From positions 5,076,501-5,140,500 of the forward strand of contig NZ_CP012831.1 in the NCBI RefSeq assembly GCF_001307275.1: DNA of 64,000 nt, in the 5' to 3' direction. Position 1 is the stretch's first letter, and every line of letters starts with the position of its first letter. The DNA comes from Pseudomonas fluorescens (lineage in GTDB: Bacteria; Pseudomonadota; Gammaproteobacteria; Pseudomonadales; Pseudomonadaceae). Of this stretch, positions 24,846-33,199 are shown piece after piece. The notes beneath the pieces were generated by a model, which did no database searches, was not told where the DNA came from, and saw only the letters and a list, made by a program, of their open reading frames with translations. The position numbers were made by a program, and so were the translations under genes.

Positions 24846-26156
24846 TCAGGTGCGCAGGGTGCGGGTCATGCGCAGCGCCAGCAGGCTGCCACACACGATC
24901 ACCCCGGCGAGCAGGTACAGCGCCGCGTCGGTCGAGCCGGTGGTGTCCTTGACCCAACCCACCAGATACGGGCTGAGGAAACCGGCCATCTGGCCCATGG
25001 AATTGATCAAGGCCAAGCCACCGGCGGCGGCTCCGGCGCTGAGCAGGGCGGTGGGCACTGGCCAGAACATCGGCAGGCCGGTGAGGGCACCCATGGTGGC
25101 GATGGACAGGCCGATGATGGCGATGGCCGGGGTGGTGGCGAAGTTGACGGCGATCAGCAGCCCGACCGCACCCATCAGCATCGGCACCACCAAGTGCCAG
25201 CGACGCTCCTTGTGCAAGTCCGCCGAGCGGCCCACCAGCAACATGAACACCGCTGCCAGCAGGTAAGGAATCGCACTCAGCCAGCCAATCACCAGGTTAT
25301 CGCTGAAACCCAGGTTCTTGATGATCGACGGCAGCCAGAAGTTGATCGCATAGACGCCGCTCTGGATGCAGAAGTACACCAGGCCGAAGGCCCAGATCGC
25401 CGGGTTCTTGAACACCGCGAGCAACGAGTCGGTGGTGCTTTTTGGCTTGTTGGCCAGGTCTTCGGCATGGTCGGCGGTGAGCACGGCGCGTTCCTCGGCG
25501 GTCAGCCATTTGGCGTTGGCGAAGGTGTCGCTGAGCAGGAAGAACGCCAGAGCGCCGAGGATCACCGTCGGGATGCCTTGCAGCAGGAACATCCACTGCC
25601 AACCCGCCAGGCCGCCCTGGCCCGCGGCGAAGTGGTTGAGGATCCACCCGGAAAACGGGCTGCCCAGCAGGCCGGACACCGGGATGGCCGACATGAACAA
25701 GGCCATGATCCGACCGCGGCGGAACGTCGGGAACCATTGCGAGAGGTACAGCACCACGCCAGGAAAGAACCCGGCTTCAGCGGCGCCGGTAAACAGCCGC
25801 AAGGTATAGAACTCGGTGGGGGTGGTGACGAACAGCAGGCAGGTCGACAGCGTGCCCCAGGTGATCATCATCAATGCGATCCAGCGCCGGGGGCCGAACC
25901 GGGTCAGGGCCAGGTTGCTTGGCACGCCACACAGCACGTAGCCGATGAAGAAGATCCCGGCACCGAGGCCGTACACGGTTTCACTGAATTTCAAGGCATC
26001 GAGCATCTGCAACTTGGCGAAGCCAACGTTGACCCGGTCGAGGTAGTTGAACAGGTAGCAGATGAAAATGAACGGGATCAAGCGCAGGGTGATGCGCTTG
26101 TAGACGGTATTTTTTTCGTCGGGGGTAGCCAGGAGGGCCGTTGCGCTCTGGGACAT
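24846..26156 (-). CDS. MFS transporter, anion:cation symporter (ACS) type
   Basis: 436 residues from the ATG at 26156 (MSQSATALLATPDEKNTVYK), with GAGAGA upstream. The upstream extension to 26342 overlaps a divergent start and is rejected. Twelve predicted helices, with NYLDRVNVGFAKLQM after helix 1 and the loop GPRRWIALMMITWG typical of the ACS family, which imports organic acids such as sugar acids, tartrate and glycerate. Divergent from the CdaR-type regulator and near glycerate kinase, so import of a sugar acid or glycerate is likely but unproven. Confidence 0.85.
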   Translation of the reverse strand: MSQSATALLATPDEKNTVYKRITLRLIPFIFICYLFNYLDRVNVGFAKLQMLDALKFSETVYGLGAGIFFIGYVLCGVPSNLALTRFGPRRWIALMMITWGTLSTCLLFVTTPTEFYTLRLFTGAAEAGFFPGVVLYLSQWFPTFRRGRIMALFMSAIPVSGLLGSPFSGWILNHFAAGQGGLAGWQWMFLLQGIPTVILGALAFFLLSDTFANAKWLTAEERAVLTADHAEDLANKPKSTTDSLLAVFKNPAIWAFGLVYFCIQSGVYAINFWLPSIIKNLGFSDNLVIGWLSAIPYLLAAVFMLLVGRSADLHKERRWHLVVPMLMGAVGLLIAVNFATTPAIAIIGLSIATMGALTGLPMFWPVPTALLSAGAAAGGLALINSMGQMAGFLSPYLVGWVKDTTGSTDAALYLLAGVIVCGSLLALRMTRTLRT

Positions 26157-26340
26157 GGCGGGTCTCTCTTTATTATGATTTTTGCGAGCCAAGGGGTAAC
26201 GTTGACCGCCCCTTGAGTCTCGGCCAGCCCAAGGGCCCGTGTCTTTGTGCCTGGGCACAGGGTTTGGAGGCAGACCCTGTGCGCCTGACCAAACCCATGC
26301 CTGAAACAACAATCCACGCCGCCTGCAAGGAACACCGCCC

Positions 26341-27465
26341 ATGTTCGAACTCGATCACGACCTGGCGCAGGACATCGTCGACCGGGCGATGGCGATCCTG
26401 CCGTACAACGTCAATGTCATGGACAATCAGGGGTTGATTCTCGGCAGCGGCGAGCGCGAGCGGGTCAATACCCGCCACGAAGGCGCGCAACTGGTCCTGG
26501 CCAACGGGCGGGTGGTGGAAATCGACGAGCATACCGCGATGCACCTCAAGGGCGTGCAGCCGGGGATCAACTTGCCGTTGATGCTCGATCAACGGCTGAT
26601 CGGCGTCCTGGGCATCACCGGCGAGCCTGCGCAACTGCGTACCTATGCCGAACTGGTGCGCATGACCGCCGAGATGCTGGTGGGCCAGCGCAACCAACAG
26701 GCCGAGCAGCAATGGCGCCGCCAGCGTTGCGATGACTTGTTGGCGTTGCTGCTGGGGGACGCCGGGGATTCGCCGCGACTGCTGGACGAAGCCCGGCAAA
26801 TGGGGCTCAAGCCACAATTGTCGCGGGTGCCGTACCTGTTCGAGCTGGGCCTGGAGCATGGACCGGGCCAGACCGTCGAGACATTGAGCGCCTGGCTGAT
26901 GTCGCGCTACCCGGACAGTTGGTGCCTGACGTCGTCCAAATCTTCCTTGCTCTGGTGCCGGCCGGTGACCGCCTCGGTGGAGAACGAACGGCTGCTGGCC
27001 AAGCTCGACGGGTTGGGCTGGAGCATTCTGCGCGTGGCAGTGGGCGGCCAGGCCGAAGGGCTCGCGGGCCTGCGTCGTTGTTACCGGCGAGTCGGGGACC
27101 TGTTGGCCTACGGGCGCGATGTGTTGCCGCAGTCGCGCCTGCTGACGCTTGCCCGTTATCGCCTGCCGGTGATGCTCTGGCGCCATCGCAGCGACGACGC
27201 CCTGGATGAATTGCTGAGCCCTTTGCGCAAGGTCATCGCCAAGGACAGCAACGGCCAATTGCTCGCCACCTTGCGCAGTTGGTGCGAGCACGACGGCCAG
27301 AGCCAAGCCTGCGCCGAAGCCCTGGGCATCCACCGCAACAGCCTGCGCTACCGCATGGAACGCATCGCCGAACTCAGCGGCGTGGATCCGTTGCGCCTGG
27401 ACGGGATGCTGGCATTGTACCTGGGGGTGCAACTGTTGCCCCAGACCGAAAGCACACCGCTGTAA
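26341..27465 (+). CDS. CdaR-family sugar-acid-responsive regulator
   Basis: 374 residues. N-terminal sugar-diacid recognition domain (LAQDIVDRAMAILPYNVNVM, DNQGLILGSGERERVNTRHEGA, LKGVQPGINLPLMLDQRLIGVLGITG). C-terminal PucR-type helix-turn-helix ALGIHRNSLRYRMERIAELSGVDP. CdaR activates sugar-acid uptake and catabolism genes in E. coli. Here it lies between a divergent MFS gene and, 284 bases downstream, glycerate kinase, so a glycerate/sugar-acid regulon is a fair reading. Three REP elements follow. Confidence 0.88.
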   Translation: MFELDHDLAQDIVDRAMAILPYNVNVMDNQGLILGSGERERVNTRHEGAQLVLANGRVVEIDEHTAMHLKGVQPGINLPLMLDQRLIGVLGITGEPAQLRTYAELVRMTAEMLVGQRNQQAEQQWRRQRCDDLLALLLGDAGDSPRLLDEARQMGLKPQLSRVPYLFELGLEHGPGQTVETLSAWLMSRYPDSWCLTSSKSSLLWCRPVTASVENERLLAKLDGLGWSILRVAVGGQAEGLAGLRRCYRRVGDLLAYGRDVLPQSRLLTLARYRLPVMLWRHRSDDALDELLSPLRKVIAKDSNGQLLATLRSWCEHDGQSQACAEALGIHRNSLRYRMERIAELSGVDPLRLDGMLALYLGVQLLPQTESTPL

Positions 27466-27469
27466 CCCT

Positions 27470-27604
27470 GTGGGAGCGAGCTTGCTCGCGATGACGGTGG
27501 CACATCCAATACCTATGCAAGCTGACACACCGCTATCGCGAGCAAGCTCGCTCCCACAGTTTGATCTGCGGCCCTACTTCTGTGGGAGCGAGCCTGCTCG
27601 CGAT
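27470..27604. repeat. REP triplet between cdaR-like gene and glycerate kinase
   Basis: Elements at 27470-27492, 27535-27557 (inverted) and 27582-27604. Confidence 0.85.
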
Positions 27605-27749
27605 GAGGCCGGCAGCTTCAACCTGAATCTTCCTGGAAAACCGGTATTTGTGAAATTGAACAATAATGCGCGGTGTCTTTTGTGCGGTGGACCGGCGTCA
27701 GGCCTGCGGTCAACTGGCAGCATGCTGTGCATCGGAACCGGAGAATAAT

Positions 27750-28886
27750 ATGAAAATAATCATCGCCCCCGACTCGTTCAAGGACAGCCTCAGCGCCCAG
27801 GGCGTCGCCGATGCCATCGCCCAGGGGCTGGCCCAGGTCTGGCCGGATGCGCAGTTGATCAAGTGCCCGATGGCCGACGGCGGGGAGGGGACGGTGGAGT
27901 CGGTGCTGGCAGCCTGCAACGGTCAGTGGCGTCACACCCGGGTTCGTGGTCCGTTGGGTGTCGTCGTCGAGGCACGCTGGGGCTGGTTGGCCGAGAGCCG
28001 CACCGCGATCATCGAGATGGCCGAGGCCAGTGGCTTGCAATTGGTAGCGCCGGGGCAGCGCGATGCCTGTGCCAGCAGCACCTACGGCACCGGCGAGCTG
28101 ATTCGCGCGGCCCTCGATGAAGGCGCCGAACGGGTGATCCTGGCGATTGGCGGCAGTGCCACCAACGACGCCGGCGCCGGTGCGCTGCAGGCCTTGGGCG
28201 TGGCATTGCTGGATGACCAGGGCCAACCCCTTCCTCCCGGCGGACTGGCTTTGGCGAACCTGGCGCGCATCGACCTGAGCGAACTCGACCCCCGCCTGGC
28301 CCACGTCAGTTTCGAGATCGCCGCCGACGTCGATAACCCGCTGTGCGGACCCCATGGCGCATCCGCCGTCTTCGGTCCGCAGAAGGGCGCCTCGGCCTCT
28401 CAAGTGCAGGCACTGGACCGGGCCCTGGGGCATTTCGCCGAACAGTGCGCCCAGGCATTGAACAAGGATGTGCGCGACGAACCGGGCAGCGGTGCCGCTG
28501 GCGGCCTGGGTTTCGCGGCCAAGGCTTTTTTGGGGGCGCAGTTCCGGACCGGCGTGGACGTCGTCGCCCAATTGACCGGGCTGGCCGATGCGATCGAGGG
28601 CGCCGACCTGGTGATCACCGGCGAAGGCCGTTTCGACGCCCAGACCCTGCGCGGCAAGACCCCCTTCGGCGTGGCCCGCATCGCCCGCCAGCAGGGCGTA
28701 CCGGTGCTGGTCATCGCCGGTACGCTGGGGGAGGGCTACCAGGCGCTGTATGAACACGGCATCGACGCCGCCTTCGCCCTGGCCAGCGGGCCGATGACCC
28801 TGCAAGAAGCCTGCGTCGACGCGCCGCGCCTGCTGAGCGAGCGCGCCCAGGACATCGCCCGGTTGTGGCGGGTGGCGCGCCGATAA
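27750..28886 (+). CDS. Glycerate kinase (GarK/GlxK family)
   Basis: Phosphorylates glycerate, feeding lower glycolysis from sugar-acid or glyoxylate breakdown. 378 residues from the ATG at 27750 (MKIIIAPDSFKDSLSAQGVA), with GGAGAAT upstream; the upstream frame start at 27666 is unlikely. Family segments: MADGGEGTVESVL near 40, EMAEASGLQLV, YGTGELIRAALDEGAERVILAIGGSATND and TGEGRFDAQTLRGK. Same strand as the CdaR-type regulator; probably a member of its regulon. Confidence 0.93.
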   Translation: MKIIIAPDSFKDSLSAQGVADAIAQGLAQVWPDAQLIKCPMADGGEGTVESVLAACNGQWRHTRVRGPLGVVVEARWGWLAESRTAIIEMAEASGLQLVAPGQRDACASSTYGTGELIRAALDEGAERVILAIGGSATNDAGAGALQALGVALLDDQGQPLPPGGLALANLARIDLSELDPRLAHVSFEIAADVDNPLCGPHGASAVFGPQKGASASQVQALDRALGHFAEQCAQALNKDVRDEPGSGAAGGLGFAAKAFLGAQFRTGVDVVAQLTGLADAIEGADLVITGEGRFDAQTLRGKTPFGVARIARQQGVPVLVIAGTLGEGYQALYEHGIDAAFALASGPMTLQEACVDAPRLLSERAQDIARLWRVARR

Positions 28887-28905
28887 AGCGGTCGCGCATT
28901 ACACC

Positions 28906-28931
28906 TGGCGAGGGAGCAAGCTCCTTCGCCA
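28906..28931. repeat. Short palindrome of the second REP-like family
   Basis: tggcgagggagcaagctccttcgcca after the glycerate kinase stop. It is shorter than the main REP type and repeated at several other gene ends in the window. Confidence 0.6.
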
Positions 28932-29074
28932 CAGAAGCCTCGTGAAATATTTTTTTACATCCCCCTGCAAAAAGCCTGGAGCCTGGCCGATAACGACCTC
29001 AGGCGTACCCACAATTATTCCAACCCGTACGCTGGCGGCATGGATGCTCGACCCCATCACAACGAGGTCTTCCC

Positions 29075-30700
29075 ATGTCTCTACGCAGCTTGAATATCGC
29101 TCCCCGGGCTTTTCTGGGCTTCACCGTCATCGCGTTGCTCGTCGTTGTCCTCGGCTTATTCGCCGCCAATCGCATGTCAGTCATCCGCCAGGCTTCGCTG
29201 GACATGGAGCAGACCCAAGTGCCCAGCGTCGGCTACCTGGCCAACGTGCTGGAAAGCGTGTTGCGCATGCGCATTCTTTCGTTCCGGATCCTGGTCAACC
29301 GCGACCCGGCCAGTCTGGCAGAGGCCGAGGGCCGCATCGGTGTGCTGGTGGAAAAACTGAACAAGGCCAATAGCAGCTACGCCGCGTTGCCGGCCTCGCC
29401 GCAAGAGGCTGAGCTGTACAAAGTCTTTTCGGCGACCCTCGACAAATATCTGCAAGCCCAGAAAGAAATGCTCGAGTTGTCGCGCCAGAACAAGGCTGAC
29501 GAACTGCGTACCCACATCAATACGCGGATCAAGGAAGGCACCGACCTGATGGGCGAGCAGCTCAATAAGCTCATTGCCCTCAACATAGCCAGTGCCGGTG
29601 AGGCATCGGCCCTGGCCGGCGAGCATTACAACAGCGCCATCACCGGCATCATCGTCGTCTCGCTCATTGCCGCGCTGGCCACGGTCGTGTTGGCCTTGCT
29701 GCTGACCCGCAGCATCGTCGCGCCACTCAACCGGGCCTTGGAGGCCGCCCGGATCATTGCCAGCGGCAACCTGGTCCAGGTCATAGCGGTTGATGGCAAG
29801 GATGAACCCGGTCGCTTGCTCCAGGCCTTGGCCGCGATGCAGGGCAGCCTGCGCCAGACCATCGAGCAGATCGCCGGCTCCGCCAGCCAATTGGGCGCGG
29901 CGGCCGAAGAGCTGAGCGCGGTCACCCAGGAATCCTCCCGCGGCCTGCAACAGCAACACAATGAAATCGAGCAGGCCGCCACTGCCGTCAATGAGATGAC
30001 CGCCGCCGTCGAGGAGGTCGCCCGCAACGCGGTGTCCACTTCCGAAGCTTCGAACCAGTCGACCCAGGCTGCCCAGGAAGGGCGCTCGCGGGTGGTGGAA
30101 ACCGTCGATGCGATCCAGACCATGACCCACGACGTGCAAGCCACCGCTTCGATGATCGAAGGCCTGGCGGTCCAGGGCCGGGACATTGGCAAGGTGCTGG
30201 ACGTGATCCGCGCCATCGCCGAACAGACCAACCTGCTGGCGCTCAACGCGGCCATCGAAGCCGCCCGTGCCGGGGAAGCCGGACGCGGTTTCGCAGTGGT
30301 AGCCGATGAAGTCCGGGCCCTGGCCCATCGCACTGCCCAATCGACCCAGGAAATCGAAAAAATGGTCGCCGGCATCCAGAACGGTACCGGCCAGGCCGTG
30401 CAATCGATGCAGCAGAGCAACCAGCGCACCCAAAGCACTCTGGAGATGGCCCGGGCCGCCGGCGTGGCCCTGGAGCAGATCACCCAGTCGATCCACCAGA
30501 TCAACGAACGCAACCTGGTCATTGCCAGCGCCTCGGAAGAACAGGCCCAGGTCTCCCGCGAAGTGGACCGCAACCTGGTGAACATCCGCGACCTGGCTAC
30601 GCAATCGGCCAGCGGCGCGAAACAGACCAGCGACGCCACTCATGAACTGTCGCGCCTGGCGGTGGGTTTGAATGCGATGGTGGCGCGGTTTGTGATTTGA
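29075..30700 (+). CDS. Methyl-accepting chemotaxis protein
   Basis: 541-residue chemoreceptor. First membrane helix FLGFTVIALLVVVLGLFAAN at 14-33, a periplasmic four-helix ligand domain of about 155 residues (probably a TarH/4HB type), second helix at about 188-210 (ITGIIVVSLIAALATVVLAL), HAMP, then the cytoplasmic signalling hairpin with the conserved tip NLLALNAAIEAARAGEAGRG. The methylation helices and HAMP have normal lengths, so a functional receptor is expected. Ligand unknown. The next gene starts 41 bases downstream. Confidence 0.93.
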   Translation: MSLRSLNIAPRAFLGFTVIALLVVVLGLFAANRMSVIRQASLDMEQTQVPSVGYLANVLESVLRMRILSFRILVNRDPASLAEAEGRIGVLVEKLNKANSSYAALPASPQEAELYKVFSATLDKYLQAQKEMLELSRQNKADELRTHINTRIKEGTDLMGEQLNKLIALNIASAGEASALAGEHYNSAITGIIVVSLIAALATVVLALLLTRSIVAPLNRALEAARIIASGNLVQVIAVDGKDEPGRLLQALAAMQGSLRQTIEQIAGSASQLGAAAEELSAVTQESSRGLQQQHNEIEQAATAVNEMTAAVEEVARNAVSTSEASNQSTQAAQEGRSRVVETVDAIQTMTHDVQATASMIEGLAVQGRDIGKVLDVIRAIAEQTNLLALNAAIEAARAGEAGRGFAVVADEVRALAHRTAQSTQEIEKMVAGIQNGTGQAVQSMQQSNQRTQSTLEMARAAGVALEQITQSIHQINERNLVIASASEEQAQVSREVDRNLVNIRDLATQSASGAKQTSDATHELSRLAVGLNAMVARFVI

Positions 30701-30741
30701 GATAGGGTTGAGGCTGGACATCGCGCAACCAGGAGACGTAC

Positions 30742-31929
30742 ATGCGCTTTTCAGCCTTGACCCAACGCATCACCGGCGACGGTGCCGCTGCCTGGGATAT
30801 TCACGACCGGGCGCTGGCCATGCGCGAACAGGGCATGGACGTGTTGCTGTTGTCGGTGGGCGACCCGGACTTTGACACGCCACGGGCCATCGTCGATGCG
30901 GCGGTGGGCAGCCTGCGGGCTGGCGACACTCATTATTCGGACATCCGCGGCCTGCACACCCTGCGTTCCAGCATTGCCCGGCGTCACCGCCTGCGCTGCG
31001 GCCTAGGCGTAGGCGCCGAACATGTGGTTGTGCTGCCGGGGGCGCAATGCGCGGTGTACGCGGTCGCGCAATGCCTGCTCAACGCAGGCGACGAAGTCAT
31101 CGTCGCAGAGCCGATGTATGTCACCTACGAAGCGGTGTTCGGTGCCTGCGGGGCAAAAGTGGTGCCGGTGGCGGTCCGCCCGGAGAATGGTTTTCGGGTC
31201 GAACCGGCGGACGTTGCCCGCCTGATTACCCCGCGTACCCGGGCGATGCTGCTCAACAGCCCGAACAACCCGTCCGGCGCCAGCCTGCCGATGTCCACCT
31301 GGCAAGCCTTGGCGCGGTTGTGCATCGAACATGACCTGTGGCTGATCAGTGACGAGGTCTACAGCGACCTGATCTACGAAGGCGAACACATCAGCCCGGC
31401 CAGCCTGCCGGGCATGGCCGAGCGCACCGCGACCATCAACAGCCTGTCCAAATCCCACGCCATGACCGGCTGGCGCATCGGTTGGGTCATCGGGCCGCAG
31501 GCGTTGGCCGGGCACTTGGCGAACCTGTCGCTGTGCATGCTGTTCGGCTTGCCGGATTTCGTGCAACGCGCCGCCCAAGTCGCGCTGGAGCAGGCTCTGC
31601 CTGAGGTGGCGCAGATGCACGAGGAATATCGCCAGCGCCGCGACCTGGTCTGCGCCATGCTCGATGACTGCCCGGGCCTCAAGCCGGTGCGGCCCGACGG
31701 CGGCATGTTCGTGATGGTCGACGTGCGCCAGACCGGCCTCGACGCCCAGGTGTTTGCCGAGCGGCTGTTGGATGGGTATGGCGTGTCGGTGCTGGCCGGC
31801 GAGGCGTTCGGACCGAGTGCGGCGGGGCATATTCGGATCGGGTTGGTGGTCGATCAGGTGAAGTTGGCGGATGCGTGCCGGCGAATTGTGTTGTGTGCAG
31901 CAGACCTGTTGCGGGTACGGCAGGTTTGA
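30742..31929 (+). CDS. PLP-dependent aminotransferase, class I/II
   Basis: 395 residues, fold type I. SPNNPSGASLP is the substrate/cofactor-loop signature, DEVYSDLIYEGEH the Asp that holds the pyridine ring, and SLSKSHAMTGWRIGW carries the Schiff-base Lys. IRIGLVVDQ near the end carries the substrate-binding Arg. The spacing fits aspartate/arginine-pyruvate-type aminotransferases of Pseudomonas; the true substrate cannot be read from sequence. 41 bases after the chemoreceptor gene, so the two may be co-transcribed. Confidence 0.9.
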   Translation: MRFSALTQRITGDGAAAWDIHDRALAMREQGMDVLLLSVGDPDFDTPRAIVDAAVGSLRAGDTHYSDIRGLHTLRSSIARRHRLRCGLGVGAEHVVVLPGAQCAVYAVAQCLLNAGDEVIVAEPMYVTYEAVFGACGAKVVPVAVRPENGFRVEPADVARLITPRTRAMLLNSPNNPSGASLPMSTWQALARLCIEHDLWLISDEVYSDLIYEGEHISPASLPGMAERTATINSLSKSHAMTGWRIGWVIGPQALAGHLANLSLCMLFGLPDFVQRAAQVALEQALPEVAQMHEEYRQRRDLVCAMLDDCPGLKPVRPDGGMFVMVDVRQTGLDAQVFAERLLDGYGVSVLAGEAFGPSAAGHIRIGLVVDQVKLADACRRIVLCAADLLRVRQV

Positions 31930-32300
31930 AGAATTGGTCATCGGATGGTCGGACCTCGGCGGGCATTGCGATACATATCCTGTGTGAGAGCGATCTGTTC
32001 GCGATAGGCCATTAGTCCATCGTAACCTCAGCGATTGTCCCCTGATTAAACCAGATGCTCGGTTCGGTATCTGGGTCATCAGTGTTACGCAAGCGCTTCA
32101 GCCTTTAGTGATAACCCTTCGAATAGACAGTCTGTCAGTTCACGTCCTGCATGGCGTATGGGCATGCATGGTTGTTTTTTCGAGAGCAGCGCATTCCGAT
32201 AAACGGTATTGAGACCTGTCAGACCTGACAGTAGTCACCGCATCCGCCTCGGCGTTAAATCGCTTCAGTAAAAAAATGAACATGAACAGTGGACTTACCT
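31930..32300. other. 371-base intergenic region with palindromes upstream of the beta-sandwich gene
   Basis: No open frame worth calling. Contents: a degenerate REP near 31982-32007 (gagagcgatctgttcgcgat); an odd palindrome gacag-t-ctgtc at 32126-32136; and the CTGTCA-N4-TGACAG element at 32216-32231. The AT content rises here, marking the left edge of the accessory region. Confidence 0.6.
32216..32231. promoter_or_regulatory. CTGTCA-N4-TGACAG palindrome upstream of the gene at 32301
   Basis: Reads ctgtca-gacc-tgacag, a perfect 7-base inverted repeat (ctgtcag/ctgacag) 69 bases before the ATG at 32301. It is followed by tagtc, so the wider sequence also matches the site before the gene at 60183. 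A likely operator of an unknown regulator; no promoter was resolved. Confidence 0.55.
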
Positions 32301-33104
32301 ATGGCGCCCAATCAACCGCTGATATTCGAGACACCCAAGGTGGTGGGCGTTGCTGATCCGGATGTCGATCCTGAGGGACATATTCCACCTGACTTATTAC
32401 TGACGGGAATTGAGGTCGTCGTTCCTTTATGGCCTCAGCATGCAGAGGAACCAGGAGAAAGGGATATTTTGACTGTCCGTTTTGAACAAGTCGGACAAGC
32501 TCCGGTGGAGATAGTAAATGTCTATGAGCCGGCGGATATGAAACCTGAGTTCCTTATACCTATTGGCCCGGAGTATCTGACGCATGATGGTGTAGGCCAG
32601 TTGTGGTATGAACTTCTCGATACGGCTGATAATCCAGCCGAGTCATACAAGCGATTACTGACTATCGATCATGTACCTGTCCCTGATGATCTTCTGAAAG
32701 CTGTATTTGTACACGCCACCCCTTGGGGTTATCTGAATTGTGACACGGTGCCTCCGTTATGGGAGGGCGTCACAGTCAAGATTCCACCGTTAACCGGATT
32801 TCTCGTTGGGGATCGCTGCGAAGTATTCTGGCGGGGGTTTTTAAGTCTGAATGACAGCGGTCCAGAAGTCATCAGTGCAAGAAAGACCGTTATTCGCCCT
32901 GCTTTAAGTGAGCAGGATATTCTCGAAGGCTACGAAATAGTTATCTTGCCCTATGATGTTCATATAAAGCCAATGGAGCGGAGCTCCTCTGCTACCGTCA
33001 CCTATCGTGTTTATCGCGGTACGAAACTGGTTGGCTCTTCGGAGCTGGCGTTGGTGAAAATAGATAGGATTCGAGCGGGGCAGGAACTTCCGTGTGGTCC
33101 TTGA
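32301..33104 (+). CDS. Hypothetical beta-sandwich protein, about 267 residues
   Basis: From the ATG at 32301 (MAPNQPLIFETPKVVGVADP); an upstream GTG at 32289 is possible. No signal peptide or membrane segment. The protein reads as at least two all-beta modules; in the second, VTVKIPPLTGFLVGDRCEVFWRG, a variable stretch and SATVTYRVYRGTKLVGSSELALVKI give the pattern GDxxxxxWxG ... VxYxVxR that recurs in the next gene and at 60183. Less GC-rich than the flanking genes. Function unknown; it could be a surface, toxin-associated or adhesive component. Confidence 0.72.
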   Translation: MAPNQPLIFETPKVVGVADPDVDPEGHIPPDLLLTGIEVVVPLWPQHAEEPGERDILTVRFEQVGQAPVEIVNVYEPADMKPEFLIPIGPEYLTHDGVGQLWYELLDTADNPAESYKRLLTIDHVPVPDDLLKAVFVHATPWGYLNCDTVPPLWEGVTVKIPPLTGFLVGDRCEVFWRGFLSLNDSGPEVISARKTVIRPALSEQDILEGYEIVILPYDVHIKPMERSSSATVTYRVYRGTKLVGSSELALVKIDRIRAGQELPCGP

Positions 33105-33199
33105 ATGGGGTAAAAAAACAGGTATTTGATCGGGAGGCTGCAGAAGTACATCCTTCTTGGCATCGTGTCGCAATGATTGTGAAGAAATGGAGACGCTAA